The position numbers and the translations under genes are program-made. Below are positions 1-10,986 of a stretch of 64,000 nucleotides of DNA, piece after piece (position 1 is the stretch's first letter; each line of letters starts with the position of its first letter). Source of the DNA: Russula earlei (taxonomy: Eukaryota; Basidiomycota; Agaricomycetes; Russulales; Russulaceae); NCBI GenBank assembly GCA_025769875.1, contig JAGFNK010000147.1:48058-112057 (forward strand), read 5' to 3'. A model generated the notes under the pieces. That model was not told the origin of the DNA. It made no database searches and saw only the letters and a list, made by a program, of their open reading frames with translations.

Positions 1-520
1 GACGGCGTGCGCTGTATGAAAAGTCCCTGACTGCGGCCTATGGAGCCGGAGGGGAAAAGGTCATCGCGTCGACTCGACATTGTCACTGTGCTGTGCGAGA
101 CGCGGTTTGGACCCGGTGGCGGACCCGGTGGCAGGCTGGCGCACGAGGGAGGCTGTCGAGATCACTTGATTTGGGAAATCTTCCCAAGGATCCGATTCAA
201 CCACTCTCATCACACACTCAATATGCTGTTGTATTGCCGGCCAGGGGATACTGCGGGGTGATGCCTAATCACAGGCCATGCTCATCTGCTCTCATTTCAT
301 CTGCGCAGCAACTGATCCAGGCGTGCCAGTGATTGTGCAGTGCCCACTCTGCGATCTGGCGATGCAGGCGTCCTGAAACAGAAAGTTTTTTTACACAATC
401 TGCCTTTGAGGTGGTAAGGTGTGTGTGAAGTATGTCCCGATTCGGAGACGGCCATGGGATGATGAATGTGAGACGTGAGAGACGGGGGGACGTGTCCTCG
501 TGCCGCAACAGCCAGTCCTG
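1..520. other. 5' edge, no gene recognised
   Basis: I see no convincing coding region, splice-consistent exon chain or RNA gene before the first start codon at 521. The stretch is presumably intergenic or 5' flank of the gene that follows. Confidence 0.4.
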
Positions 521-1540
521 ATGGCATCTTCATCGGCGGTCAAGTTCGATGACATTGACAAGCACGAATTTGCGCAGTATATCCTTCGAGAACATGGCAC
601 GTATTTCCCAAAGTGGGCATCCGTAGACATTACAGTTCCTCGGAAACGCTCACAATACGCAGATTCGAGGATATGTACTCCACTCGGGGAGACGATACCA
701 GACTTGAAAGAACGAATCGATGAGTTACAGACGCAATATTCCGCAGAACTCGAGAAGCTCGGTGAATATCACGCTGCACAGTACTTTGACGATGCTCTGG
801 ATCGGTATTCGGCGCAGGATGATGAGGCCAGCGATGATTATTCTGGTATCATCGATGTCCGTCGTTCTCAACAAAAAACCTTTTCTCACGAACGCCTCTG
901 ATGATGTTCGCATCTAGGAACTTTATGATCAGTTCCGCCGACATGGCAAGACGAGCTTGGAAGCCAGGTTTGATCGCGAGACGACCCTGGTGCGCCTGGC
1001 CCACACAGAGACCGTGGCGCCCCTGCTGTATAAGCTCGCATACAAACAGAGAGAGGAAGAGTCGCGGAAGCGGCGTGAAATTCAATTTCCTCAGACCGCG
1101 GCCGAGTTCAACTTTATCCAGGACAAGGAACTACAACAACGGATAGCGCGCTTTTTGGCGTCGGATGCCATTGTCCAAGATAAGATGCTGAATGAATACG
1201 GTTGGGCGTGGCGTCAGGTGCAGGGGCTCAAGGAAGAGTATCTGAAAGACGTAAGTCCGGTCTCATCCCTATCGCGCCGCTTATCAAGCGGGGTTTTGTT
1301 GTAGTCCACTTTCAAAGAAGACATACAGAGAAGGGTAGCTGTTGTCAGAGACCCACGAAGAAAGTCTACTCTCACATAATATTGCATGCGTAATATACGT
1401 GTGGGCCGACAGCGCTACGTGTGCAGGACAGTGAATGGATGAACAAGCTCATCGGCAACGGTATCTATTGGACGTTTTGTCTAGACTGCCCTGTGGGTCG
1501 TTGCGAAGGCGTTTCAGGGTATTATCTACTGTCCGGGTGA
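521..1540 (+). CDS. Hypothetical protein, four exons
   Basis: I do not recognise the family. Proposed exons are 521-856, 918-1250, 1305-1334 and 1427-1540, all in phase 0, giving about 270 residues. The first intron uses GTCCGT and a CTAG acceptor; the second has a consensus GTAAGT donor. The protein starts MASSSAVKFDDIDKHEF. It is strongly charged, with a helical, probably coiled-coil stretch (LKERIDELQTQYSAELEKLG) and a second region rich in K, E and R (YKQREEESRKRREIQF). No signal peptide, membrane segment or catalytic motif is visible. The ATG at 521 is the first in frame after an in-frame GTG, so I take it as the start. The last exon is the least certain: its cysteine-containing end (CLDCPVGRC) could instead be read-through into an intron. 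Confidence 0.5.
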
Positions 1541-2249
1541 TCACGACGGCAAGGACGTTGTTGTGTACCGTTGATGGTTCTTTGGTGGGATGCTTCATGG
1601 ATTCGTGGCATGCGACTGTTGCGCTGTTCCTCTGGGGATACCGATATGCACTGGCCGACGGTGCTGTGCCGAGTGGACATGAAACGGTAACAAAATGCGA
1701 TGTCGTTGTCCGAGAAAGGACGTGCGTTGGGATAGGGATAGGTGACATTTTGGAGTGGAAGTTGCAGTACGAGTGGATGGCCAGCTGGCTTTCCGCGGAT
1801 ACCGAGAGGGAGGGAAGGACGTGGTCTAAAAACTAAATTGGGACCGATACCCGGGATGCCGGCGTCTGTGGAAGCGCGGGGGTGAGCACAGCCCTTTTTT
1901 GATGAGAGTGAGCGGTCTCATGGAGGAACTCATCTAACGTGCATCATCTCTCATCAATTCTCAGTCATGGCCGTCACTGTCCTCTCGAACGACATCATCA
2001 CCGTCATCTGATGCATACGAATGCTCTGCTCTCTCATCCGTCCGACTCGGATATGGCCGTCTTTACGCGCCAGCACGCGCCACTTATCTACCAAGCGAAC
2101 TCCCTATAAATTGACCGTCTATTTCAATTGTGGTCTCCCATTCAATCTCGCCGTCACGTCTTGGTGAATCCTCTGCGCCCTTGATTCCGATTCCGCCTCG
2201 TATAAAACACTTTGCTATTGTCTCCCCGTCGCAGCCTCTTTGTGAAAGC
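1541..2249. other. Intergenic, no gene recognised
   Basis: Open frames exist around 1435-1836, but they overlap the previous gene's last exon in other frames and show no family resemblance or splice structure. The pyrimidine-rich stretch before 2250 is probably the promoter and 5' leader of the Bud6-like gene. Confidence 0.4.
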
Positions 2250-2803
2250 ATGTCTACCGCCACTCGCCAATACATGCCCCCAAACGGAAGGCTCCAAACG
2301 ACCAACTTGGTGCGTAACTCCCGTCTTCGCTCCCAGCATCTTAACCGACAAGTCGTGGGCTAGTCATCCCAGTCAGACGTGCCACACGCTGTTGCAACCC
2401 TGCTTGAGACGACGAAACACTTGCAGGAAACGCTACGTCTCTGGAGCTTGTCGCGTGCGTCGGAACAGCATGTCAGCGACATCTACGTACGCCTTGGCAC
2501 CGAGTTCAACTCGACCGTAGTCGCATTTCAACATTTTCGCATTGACATGAGGTACACATTAATGTCGCCTCGTCCCACCCTTCGTTTCCGACTCATGAGG
2601 TGTGACCCCCCAGCGACATATATCAGATTCCTCAAGATCTACGTGCCGTGCTCGAGGCATGCCTCAGTGAGGAACCGTCAGCACACACCCTGAACAAGTA
2701 TCTCCCACGGGTACGGCAAATCATCGCAGCGCTGTTGCGAGGGCTGCAGAGCAAGCAAGCGGCGTATTGGCATGCCGTGGGGGGTGCCTCGATGCGTCGT
2801 TGA
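2250..2803 (+). CDS. Bud6/AIP3 N-terminal domain protein (short, domain-only)
   Basis: Three exons (2250-2309, 2364-2551, 2614-2803) join in frame to 145 residues. From about residue 27 the protein matches the conserved N-terminal region of the polarity factor Bud6/AIP3: VATLLETTKHLQETLRLWS, then VSDIYVRLGTEFN, then a segment reading D-M-S-D-I across the second splice junction followed by IPQDLRAVLEACLSE, and IIAALLRGLQSKQAAYW near the end. In yeast Bud6 works with formin in actin-cable assembly and polarised growth; this N-terminal half is a separate unit from the actin-binding C-terminus. Here translation stops about 15 residues after the domain (AVGGASMRR), so the actin/formin-binding part is absent. 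This may be a genuine stand-alone protein or a gene truncated by a new stop; no C-terminal Bud6 sequence appears in the 330 bases downstream. Confidence 0.72.
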
Positions 2804-3136
2804 GGTGCACAGTAGCCCCAGGCGCGACAGGTCGCCCCTGGCACGGGTTCTAATGAAGGATGTTCGGAGTAGAGGCAAGTCATAAATTAGGTTAGAATAC
2901 TCATATAACAAATTGCGGGTACGGTGTGTACAGTATGAGAATGCGACACGCTCAACCCATTGTATATTAGCATAGATGTTCATAATTTATTTGTAGAGGT
3001 CTGATCTTCATGTCGAGTTGATGGTTTTGTACTACGCGAGCTAAATTTAGACGGTGAGGGCGCCTGGTTGAGAGTCGGGTGGGTGATACTGTACATTAGT
3101 GAAGAGGGGTGAACATGCTACGTCGGGGTTCCTGGA
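2804..3136. other. Intergenic, no gene recognised
   Basis: AT-richer than its flanks. No coding sequence resembling the Bud6 C-terminal region or any other family was seen. It probably holds the 3' end of the Bud6-like transcript and the promoter of the next gene. Confidence 0.4.
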
Positions 3137-5803
3137 ATGCGCTATAACATTAACCGAGGGGCAATGACAATGCAGTCGGATCGACGAGATGGGAGATGGG
3201 AGCGCCCGAACAAGTCCATGCCCGATAGAGTAACGACGCGTGACCGGCAAACAAGGCATGGGCCTCTCCTCAACACTGCGCCCAACGTTGAATCACTTGG
3301 CTCTGCTCGTTCATTTCATAACCTGTGCGCCGTATGTTCCGCTGGCACCCATCAAACCAGCGCACTTCGACCTCCTACGCGCCCAGACCAACGCACGGCT
3401 CCGTCCCGTTTGCTCTCCAATACGGAAGATGCTCAACCAAACGAGTTTGTGGAAAAACGGAAACGGCGGCCACCCGCCATCAGTAAAGTGGCTACCCAGC
3501 AGCAGCAGCCGTGGAGAGTCAGACATGTGCCCCGCCAAGAAATGCGGTTTGTATCCTGGGAACCCTCTGGATCTATGCGGCGTGCGTGCGTGGCCGTTAC
3601 ACATATTATACATAATAATAATTCCCCTTTAGAGGCTGCTGGCGGCTCTGCATCCTCACATGCCCGTCGGCCTCCAGATCACCGGATGACCGCAAAATAC
3701 GCATCAGCACCATCAGCGCTGCCGTCGGAGGCTCCGGCTCCCAAACGTCGAAAACTAGAGGGCTCTCCTATTTCGGCGAGCAACTGCACATTGTCAACTC
3801 AGGGGATCGTACCAGCTGGTACGCCGTCTGCCTCATCGGTCTCATCCGAGACTCTCGTCGGCGAACGCAAGGTCAAGAGGGAACATAGCGCCTCGCCGGA
3901 GCTGTCTGCAAAACCGCAGCTCATCACCACCGGCTCCAAGAGATATGCGCCACTTCCGCCCGAGTGTCAAAAGTCGCAATCAAATCACAAAGCGGCGAGG
4001 TGGGCGTGGGCAAAGATGGAGCAAGAGGCGTTGAAAAAGCTTGGCTTGAAGGTTGTTCGGACGTTCATCAGGTCTGTGGTACATGACTCGCCACTACCCC
4101 CGTTTTCATATGTCGTCCTTATAGGGAAGACGGGATGGTTATCGACTGGTGAGTTTGGAGACGATCCGTCGAACGAATCCGGCTGATGTATGTATCTCAG
4201 GGAGATTGACGCATCCGAGTCAGCCGCGACGCCTGCTAGTCATCGAACCGCGCCTTGTCGATCAACCACGCCGCGGTACCAAAGTCGTTCCCGCCGTCCG
4301 TCAAATCAACAATGCTGTCCCCGACGCATATACCCCTGCATCAGCCTTGCTCTGAGAGAGAAGCTAGCACGCCCTCAGCCGTTCATGGTCGAAGTCGAGC
4401 ATGGGGGTACGGCAAAGTCGGCTGGCGTAACTCAGTCGAGCGGCCCTTCCCGCGAACTTCAGGAAAGAGAGCGCCAGCCGCAGGGGCACCCCGCGGTCAA
4501 TCACGCGGTCAATGTTCCATCACCCATTGGCCGCTTGCGAAAGTTGCCAGAGGATTCTGCACGCAATACTCCCTCCCTGAGCCACCGAACTCGAAGTCCC
4601 GATCCTCCTCAACAACGCACCGCCTCCCCTCAGCACCCAGTACCGCATCTTCCGCCTTCACAGAGCGCCATCGATACCCTACAGCACATCCTACGCCTCA
4701 AGCGTAAGCTCGATCGCGACCCTGACTTGCCCGAGCCGTCTATTGCATCAATGTCATCGAAGCCTGTGCGGAAATTGTACCCCGTACCGAAGACGCCCCA
4801 GTCTGGGAGTTTGTCAAGACGATCTCCTACGTCTTCTGCTGCAGACGTTGTTGCAGCAGCGATTAATGAGGGCACACAGCTCCACCGAGTGAGACATGGC
4901 AGTATACCGATTCCAAGTACGCCATCACCCAGGAAGCGTCCTTCACTTTTTGCCACCCCTGTGAGCAACAAAGGCAGTTCCGCTCCCCAAGCAGATGAAG
5001 GACATCGAACGCGACGCTCTCTGTCTTTGGGAAGATATTCATCCCCGCCTATCCTCTTTCTGGATCCCACTAAGTCCGCTTCTCAAAGCCAGAAACCATC
5101 ACAGGGCCCTTACAGGGAGGAGGAATACGACGAGCTAGAGCTGTCCTACCCGGCCTCCTTGACATTGGCTCCTCAAAGAGATCTTCCAGACTCTCGTCCG
5201 CCGATGGTCATTCCCACCGAGTCGCCGCGGCGAGCTAAGATCGTTTCGCCGACCTCGCGGCCTTCGTTCTTGGATACTGGGTCACATTGGATCGGTGACA
5301 GTGCCGTGATGCGGTCCTCTGAACTCCACTATTTCAAACGGTACTGTCAGATTTTCGACATGGATCGTCGCGCGCTCGCGGATGTGTACGCGCCGGACGC
5401 TGTCTTCTCGTGTTCTTCGCGCAATTTGCACGCACGAGGTAGAGATGATGTCGTGGAAGCTCTGCAGGCCTTGGGCCACGGTGTCCTATGCTCTGGCAGT
5501 AGCGTGGAGTACGACGTGACATGGCTTGGTCCCGGCGTTGGCGTGTTACTCGTCGTGCTCGGCACCATGAGACAATCGGGAGAAAGCAATGGGGAGGTAG
5601 GGTACGCCATGACCTTCGTGCTAAAATCTGACGGTGATAACGACGAAAGGTTAGTGTGGATCCCCTTTTCCATCTTTTTGATCCACGACCTTGATTTTCT
5701 TTTTTTCTTTTCGGGGGGTTACAGACCAACCGGGGACGTTAGACCGCTAGTGGCGGTGGTGCATCAAATGGTGTTTCGTGAAAGTCTCTCCCAATCCCGA
5801 TAA
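3137..5803 (+). CDS. Large low-complexity protein with C-terminal NTF2-like fold
   Basis: Exons 3137-4071, 4125-4148, 4201-5649 and 5725-5803 join in frame to about 828 residues. The 24-nt second exon restores a continuous reading (EDGMVID across the junctions). The first ~600 residues are rich in S, P, R and K, with basic nuclear-localisation-like runs (KRRKLEG, RKRPSL). The last ~130 residues look folded: ELHYFKRYCQIFDMD, LADVYAPDAVFSCSS, VEYDVTWLGPGVGVLLVVLG and a closing VRPLVAVVHQMVFRE. This order (helix, DAVF strand, strands ending in VV..MVF) fits the NTF2-like fold seen in NTF2, Mex67/NXF and Ras-GAP-binding G3BP proteins. A nuclear or RNA-export role is an inference only. The 5' end is uncertain: an intron could lie near 3590-3637, and a downstream ATG at 3686 is an alternative start. 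Confidence 0.6.
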
Positions 5804-6090
5804 TTTTGATACCTTCGGTTGTCCGTGACGCCCACTCAGATCGGACAGGCATGCTTGGCTACGGCATAATATGATGATTTTACGGTAGGCGATCTCATCG
5901 CGATCACACATACCGATAGACCCGTTGAGTTGCGAGATTTGTCCTGTGATTTAGGTTCGATATTGCCAATGTAGTTTGTTGTCTTATTTCTGTAGTAGTC
6001 GGTCGGTTAATGACCAAGAGGTGTTCCACGTGACTTCTTCTCTGATGCGAGGGAACGTTTATTCTCTTCACAACTTCTCCTTAGTTTGTC

Positions 6091-8302
6091 ATGGCCCTCC
6101 CAACGTACGGTCGCGTGCTTCTCGATACAACCGCAGGCGACATCGACATCGAGCTATGGTCTAAAGTGCGTGTATGCGGCTGCGATGTTGCGAGCTCCTC
6201 ACGTTTGGCCTGCCCCCCGTTAGGAAGCACCGAGAGCATGCCGGAATTTCATCGCGCTGGCCATGGAAGGTACGCACGCAAGGGGCCAGATCTCTCGTTT
6301 GCGCGTGCTCCGATTGATGATTGCTTCGCACACGGTCAATAAAAACCAAAAAAAAAAAGGCTATTACGACGGCGTCATCTTCCATCGGTCAGTAAACCTC
6401 ACTCCCCGGATTGCTCTCCGCGTTTACGTTCTTCGGACTCACATGACGCCTACCGACCTCTCCCGACCGCCAAAAATAAAATAAATAAAATAAAGGGTGG
6501 TCCCCGATTTCCTCGTGCAGACGGGTGACAGGACGGGCACTGGCTTTGGGGGAGAATCCTTCTTTGGAGGTGCGCGCGCGGCCGCTTGCTTTTCGCTTGC
6601 CTCTCCTTTCTCATCAGTTGTGCGTTTTTGGCGGGGCGGCGTGCGACAAAACAGAGCCGTTCGAGGATGAGGTCCACCCGCGTCTGCGCTTTGCCCATCG
6701 CGGGCTCGTCGGGATGGCGAACAATGGCGCGAAGAACTCGAACGATTCGCAATTCTTCATCACCCTCGGTGCGCTTGTCCCCTTCTTCCATGCCATTCCC
6801 TCCGAGTGTGAACGGGCGTATCTCTTTCAATGGTTTAGACCGCGCGGATGAGCTTCACGGGAAACACACGTTGTTCGGGCGGTGTGTGGGGGATACAATA
6901 TACAGTCCGTTCTCATCCGCTTTGTCCGCTGGTCTCTGCCACTAACTCGTAAATTCAGATGTCATGAAGATTGGGGCGATGGGTGTGTAACATGCAGCTG
7001 TGTACGCTTCTCAGTGAGGAACATTGATTCATGTCGTGTTACTCTAGAACTTGGTGACAATGGGCGACCTCTCTAGTGCGTGTCAAGCTGAAGCTTCTTC
7101 CATATACATTGTAACCCTCGAGCTTTGTCTATCATGAAGCCCGCCCAAGATCAAGAATATCCGGATCATTGATAACCCGTTCGACGACATCGTGCCACGA
7201 ATAACAGCAGAGGAGAAGCGTGTGCAACAGCGCGCTCGCCAGACGGCGATTCGTGAAAGGGAGGAGGCAGCACGTCGAAAAGGAGCTAAAAAGTGTGTGG
7301 ATTTCCTACCTTGCTGAGAGTTGGGTCATCGTTGAGGGAGCTTCAGAGACACCAAATTATTGAGTTTCGGTGCAGACGCGGACGAGGAAGAGGGAGACGT
7401 CTCGGTGGCCGCAAAAAAGAAGAGCATCGCCCGTCCGGATTGTAAGTGAGCGGGTGCATGGCAACACAGTTTCTCCTCTGAACCTGTGCTCCTCTGCAGT
7501 GATTGAGAACCCCAATCAACCAAGCATGCCAATTCTGGATACACTCTCACTGAGGTCGGGAACGGTTGGACGTGGGGAGGCGAAACGAGAATCGGTGAGC
7601 TCTCAAACACTGGAGGTCGGTTCGATAAGACGGATTTCAATTAGGATGCAGCTCCCCTCAAGTCCAGGAGCGAAGACCTATCAAAAATACGGGAGACACA
7701 TCAGAGAGAAAAGGCTGCCAGCAGGTATGTGTGGCTTAAAGTTTTTCCTTTGCGATTCTTTAACCGAGAGGGATACGCCATACAGCTCTGCACGACAAAC
7801 GGAGATTGAGATAATGGAGGCCGAGGTCAAGCGACTCGCGCGGCGGCGAGACGGCGAGGACAGCGAAGAAGAACGGAACACGAAGAAGGTAAAGAACAAG
7901 TCTCAACTGGAGGGAGAGCTGGCCAGGTATGAGAAGAGCCGTGGTATTCATCGGAAGGGGCAGAGGAAAGATGAGTCAGACGTGCTAGCCGCGTTGGCCG
8001 GTTTCAGGAGCAAGTTACAAACATCGGCAGTTGAGAAGGAGGACGAAGCGATTGATGTAACAATGGGCGATGCTGAGGCAGAAGTACAAACGATCGAGGT
8101 AGAGGCGGGGATAGAAGTGGATAAGGATCGGGGATTCATGGGACACATGCTGCAATTCCCGAAGGGTAACGAAGAAGAGGTGCGAAAGGCTGAGCGAGAG
8201 TACGAAGTGATCGACCCGCGAACGAGAAGCGCGCAAGCACGGCAAGACGAACGGGAGCGACGAGCGGCGGCGAAGAGAGGAAAAGGCAGTGGGCGGCGAT
8301 GA
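6091..8302 (+). CDS. CWC27: Spliceosomal peptidyl-prolyl isomerase CWC27
   Basis: At least eleven exons join cleanly in frame. The N-terminal half is a cyclophilin domain: TYGRVLLDTTAGDIDIELW, EAPRACRNFIALAMEG, YYDGVIFHR, VPDFLVQTGDRTGTG, ESFFG, EPFEDEVHPRLRFAHRGLV, MANNGAKNSNDSQFFITL and HGKHTLFGRCVGDTIY. After it comes the segment that marks CWC27 among cyclophilins: YPPKIKNIRIIDNPFDDIVP, a coiled acidic/basic linker, TKLLSFGADADEEEGDVSV, and a conserved tail with VLAALAGFRSKL and GFMGHMLQFPKGN. CWC27 associates with the Bact spliceosome through CWC22. In fungi and humans its proline-binding pocket is often degenerate, so catalysis is uncertain. The 3' splice sites of introns 2 and 3 follow poly-A or AT-rich tracts instead of a polypyrimidine tract. 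The gene runs in the same direction as UBC6, 211 bp downstream. Confidence 0.9.
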
Positions 8303-8513
8303 TTACATAATAGAGAGGTGATGATATTTGCGGATGTTTGTGGATTGCGATTGCGCAAGCGATTGTGATTGGTCAAAGGCTATGCACGGGGCGCAGCGCA
8401 TTGGCCACCCACCCACCCGAGACTGAGACGGCCCGTCCGCTTCGTTGGTATTTCTCATCCCCGACACACTCCATCATCATCCTCTCGCTGTTCCCTCATC
8501 CCAACCCATCCTT
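8303..8513 (+). promoter_or_regulatory. Probable UBC6 promoter with two inverted CCAAT boxes
   Basis: The 211-bp gap between CWC27 and UBC6 contains ATTGG (reverse CCAAT) at 8368-8372 and 8400-8404, 32 bp apart and roughly 110-145 bp before the UBC6 start codon, followed by a pyrimidine-rich leader. CCAAT boxes bound by the HAP complex are common in fungal promoters; their use here is inferred from position only. Confidence 0.35.
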
Positions 8514-9858
8514 ATGGCCACCAAAGCTGCTTATAAACGCGTGCGTATTCTTCTCCCCTTTCCGCCCCGACTTGCTCAACCATGTCTAGCTCTCAAAGGA
8601 ATATGTTGCCATGCAGAAAGAGCCTCCCCCTTTCGTCTGGGCTGCCCCCGACGAGAAAGACATCCTGACCTGTGCGTCTGATTTCTCGTGCGTCATAAAC
8701 CTGATACTAATCCTTGTTCCTTCAGGGAATTTTATCATCGTACGACCGTTAACCCTCCTGCTGAAGCACGCGCGGCTGACGCAGCCCTCTACCCCCTTGC
8801 CAGCATGGCCCACCAGATTCCCCCTACCTAGGCGGCGAGTACCATGGTGTGCTTCTGTTCCCGCCAGAATATCCCTTCAAGCCCCCAGGTATCAAGGTCT
8901 GTCGCGTTGTCTTGGCGTTTGCACCCCACGTTCATATCAAGCGCCCGGTAGATGTACACGCCGTCCGGTCGTTTCTATCCTGACAAGAAAATATGCTTTT
9001 CCATGTCGGATTTTCACCCCGGTTCTGTACGTTCGTCGCTCCCCTCGACGCTGATCACGCTGATCTGTCTCTAGTGGAATCCTGCATGGAGCGTTGCCAC
9101 CATGTAAGTCTTGTCCTTGTCCCTGTCCTTGTCCTTAAACCCATCTCCTTGTTTTACCATTTTTATTCCTATGCTGACACCGCATCATTCTCTCCTAGAT
9201 TGACAGGCCTTGTGTCCTTCATGCTTTCAGACGAGATGACCACTGGCTCCGTGACGACTTCGGATACAGAAAAAAGATTGTATGCCAGTCGGAGTCATGC
9301 TTGGAATGTGCAGCAGAGGAGGTTCAAGGAAGCTTTTCCTGAGGTGAGCGACCACACTTTCTGCGTGGTCATGGCTATGCCTCCCCACGCCTCCCCCACC
9401 AGTCATCGCCTCGGTATCTATCATGATTGATTGCCGTTGATCTGGCTGTGGCATCTACCGGTTTATCTTGTTGACCTGTGCAAGGCATTGTTACTAACGG
9501 ACCTTATCAATTCCAGTACTGCACACCTTCTCGCCGACCCCTACCGAACATGGGCGAGAAAGAGCGTGGTCTACCAGACCCAGACACAGCATCATCGACA
9601 TCAGAGTCCTCTTCTGACTCATGCTTACCCCTCATTCCCACGCCCAAAGTAGGATTGGGCACTCAACCTCCGACTGCCCTGCCTAAGCCCGCGGGTGTTA
9701 TACGCCCACGGAAAGGACGTGCTGTCTCCACGACAGGAGCGGGAGACGGCAGTCGCGGTTGGGCCGCAACGTGGCGACAGGTCGTGTGGGATAAATGGCG
9801 TTGGGGCATCCTTATCGCATTGGCTGTGGTCGTTTCTCGCATCACAACGAGCACTTGA
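8514..9858 (+). CDS. UBC6: Tail-anchored ER ubiquitin-conjugating enzyme UBC6
   Basis: The start MATKAAYKR is followed after a 49-nt intron by [20 protein letters not shown], then [37 protein letters not shown] and [20 protein letters not shown]. The cysteine in KKICFSM is the predicted catalytic E2 residue; the [10 protein letters not shown] and LLSFMLSDE motifs follow. This is the Ubc6/UBE2J class, which loads ubiquitin for ER-associated degradation. The C-terminus fits: after a low-complexity S/P linker there is a single hydrophobic segment ([14 protein letters not shown]) a few residues from the stop, as in tail-anchored ER proteins. About seven introns are needed, all with good boundaries. 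An AATAAA lies at 10098-10103, 240 nt after the stop. UBC6 is convergent with the thymidylate kinase gene. Confidence 0.92.
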
Positions 9859-10191
9859 ATGCGTCTCATCCATGATGAACATACCTCGATTGGACCCCAT
9901 CCCTTTCCTTCGCACGATCGTGACTCGACCATTTACGACACTCGTTCATGTTTTGTTTTATTTCTCAGGTCACGTCCCCGACCGGTTTACATCTTAATCA
10001 GGACGCGATCATCTCCACTCCCTCCTCGATCCCTTCAGTCCCGGCTCTCTTGCACTTTCTCTTTTTTTCAGCAGGGCTCTCGTTCCTTTATGCTACCAAT
10101 AAAAAAACTCGTGTACAATGTTATGGAGGTGTTGAAAATTTAAATAATTCTCTGCATTTCTTCCAAATATGGTCGAGTTGGTTCATCATTC
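9859..10191. other. Convergent 3' intergenic with AATAAA signal
   Basis: This 333-bp spacer lies between the 3' ends of UBC6 and thymidylate kinase. It contains AATAAA at 10098-10103 on the + strand, a plausible polyadenylation signal for UBC6. No gene is seen. Confidence 0.4.
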
Positions 10192-10986
10192 TTAGAACAA
10201 CGGCGAGACATCGTCGTCTACCCAAAGCCTGCCGATTGGTGCATCAATGCCGTGCACATGCGACTCGACGTGCTCCAATATGTCTTGCGCGACGGCTTCA
10301 CGATCCCGCCCCGCATCGATCGTCACCCACCCACGCGTCTCACTTGCCAAACTCTTGAAAAGCGTGCGCACGCGCGCCTGCAACGCCTCCTTCTCATAAC
10401 GCTCCTCGCCATATCCGCCCTCTCTCCGCGGCCGCCTCCGGGGCGAGGTCAAGGAAGAGGGTGAGGTCAGGCGCGGGGAGGCCGACGTCGGGCGCGCGGC
10501 ACCACGCGAGGGGGAGGCCCTTGGCGGCGGAGAAGGCCACGCCAGAGAACGCGTAGCGGTCGCAGAGCACCGTCGCGCCCGCGGAGAGCCGCGACTCCAG
10601 CGACGCGGTGGCTTCCCATCGGTTGGCGGAGAAGAGGAGGTGGATCGCGCGGTCGTCCAGGTCGGTCGTGCCGCGAAGGTACGCGTCGATGAGTTGGCCG
10701 GTGTCCGTCGTGCGATCTAATTTTGAATATATTTATAGGGTTAGCTTTGGTTTGGTTTGGTTTTTAGTAGCGAAGGGAGGGGGATTCGTTTCGTTTATTT
10801 GCTGGGACGTTCGGGTGGGATGCCTATTTGGGTGCGCGGGGTGTGGAGAACGTCTCGCTCACCTGGGAATTTACGCCGTTCGACGGACACTCCGCTCGTG
10901 GCGAGGCGCGAGGCGAGGAGGTCCGTTTGTGTTGTCTTGCCTGACCTATCGAGGCCCTCGACGACGATGAACGCGCCGCGCGCCAT
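10192..10986 (-). CDS. CDC8: Thymidylate kinase (dTMP kinase), one-base frameshift
   Basis: The protein begins MARGAFIVVEGLDRSGKTTQ, containing the P-loop GLDRSGKT. One intron (10717-10862) interrupts exon 1 (10863-10986) from exon 2. Across the junction it reads FPDRTTDTGQLIDAYLRG, the DR-containing dTMP-binding region, followed by LLFSANRWE, VLCDRYAFSGVAFSAAKGL, LPAPDLTLFLDL and finally YGEERYEKEALQARV. The enzyme makes dTDP from dTMP for DNA synthesis and is normally essential. The frame does not stay open: between PEAAAERG and GYGEERY one base too many is present in the C-run at 10418-10420 (+ strand). Without it the family motif would continue. No intron could bridge this. A sequencing or assembly error is the simplest explanation; a real null allele with another copy elsewhere is the alternative. 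Confidence 0.85.
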
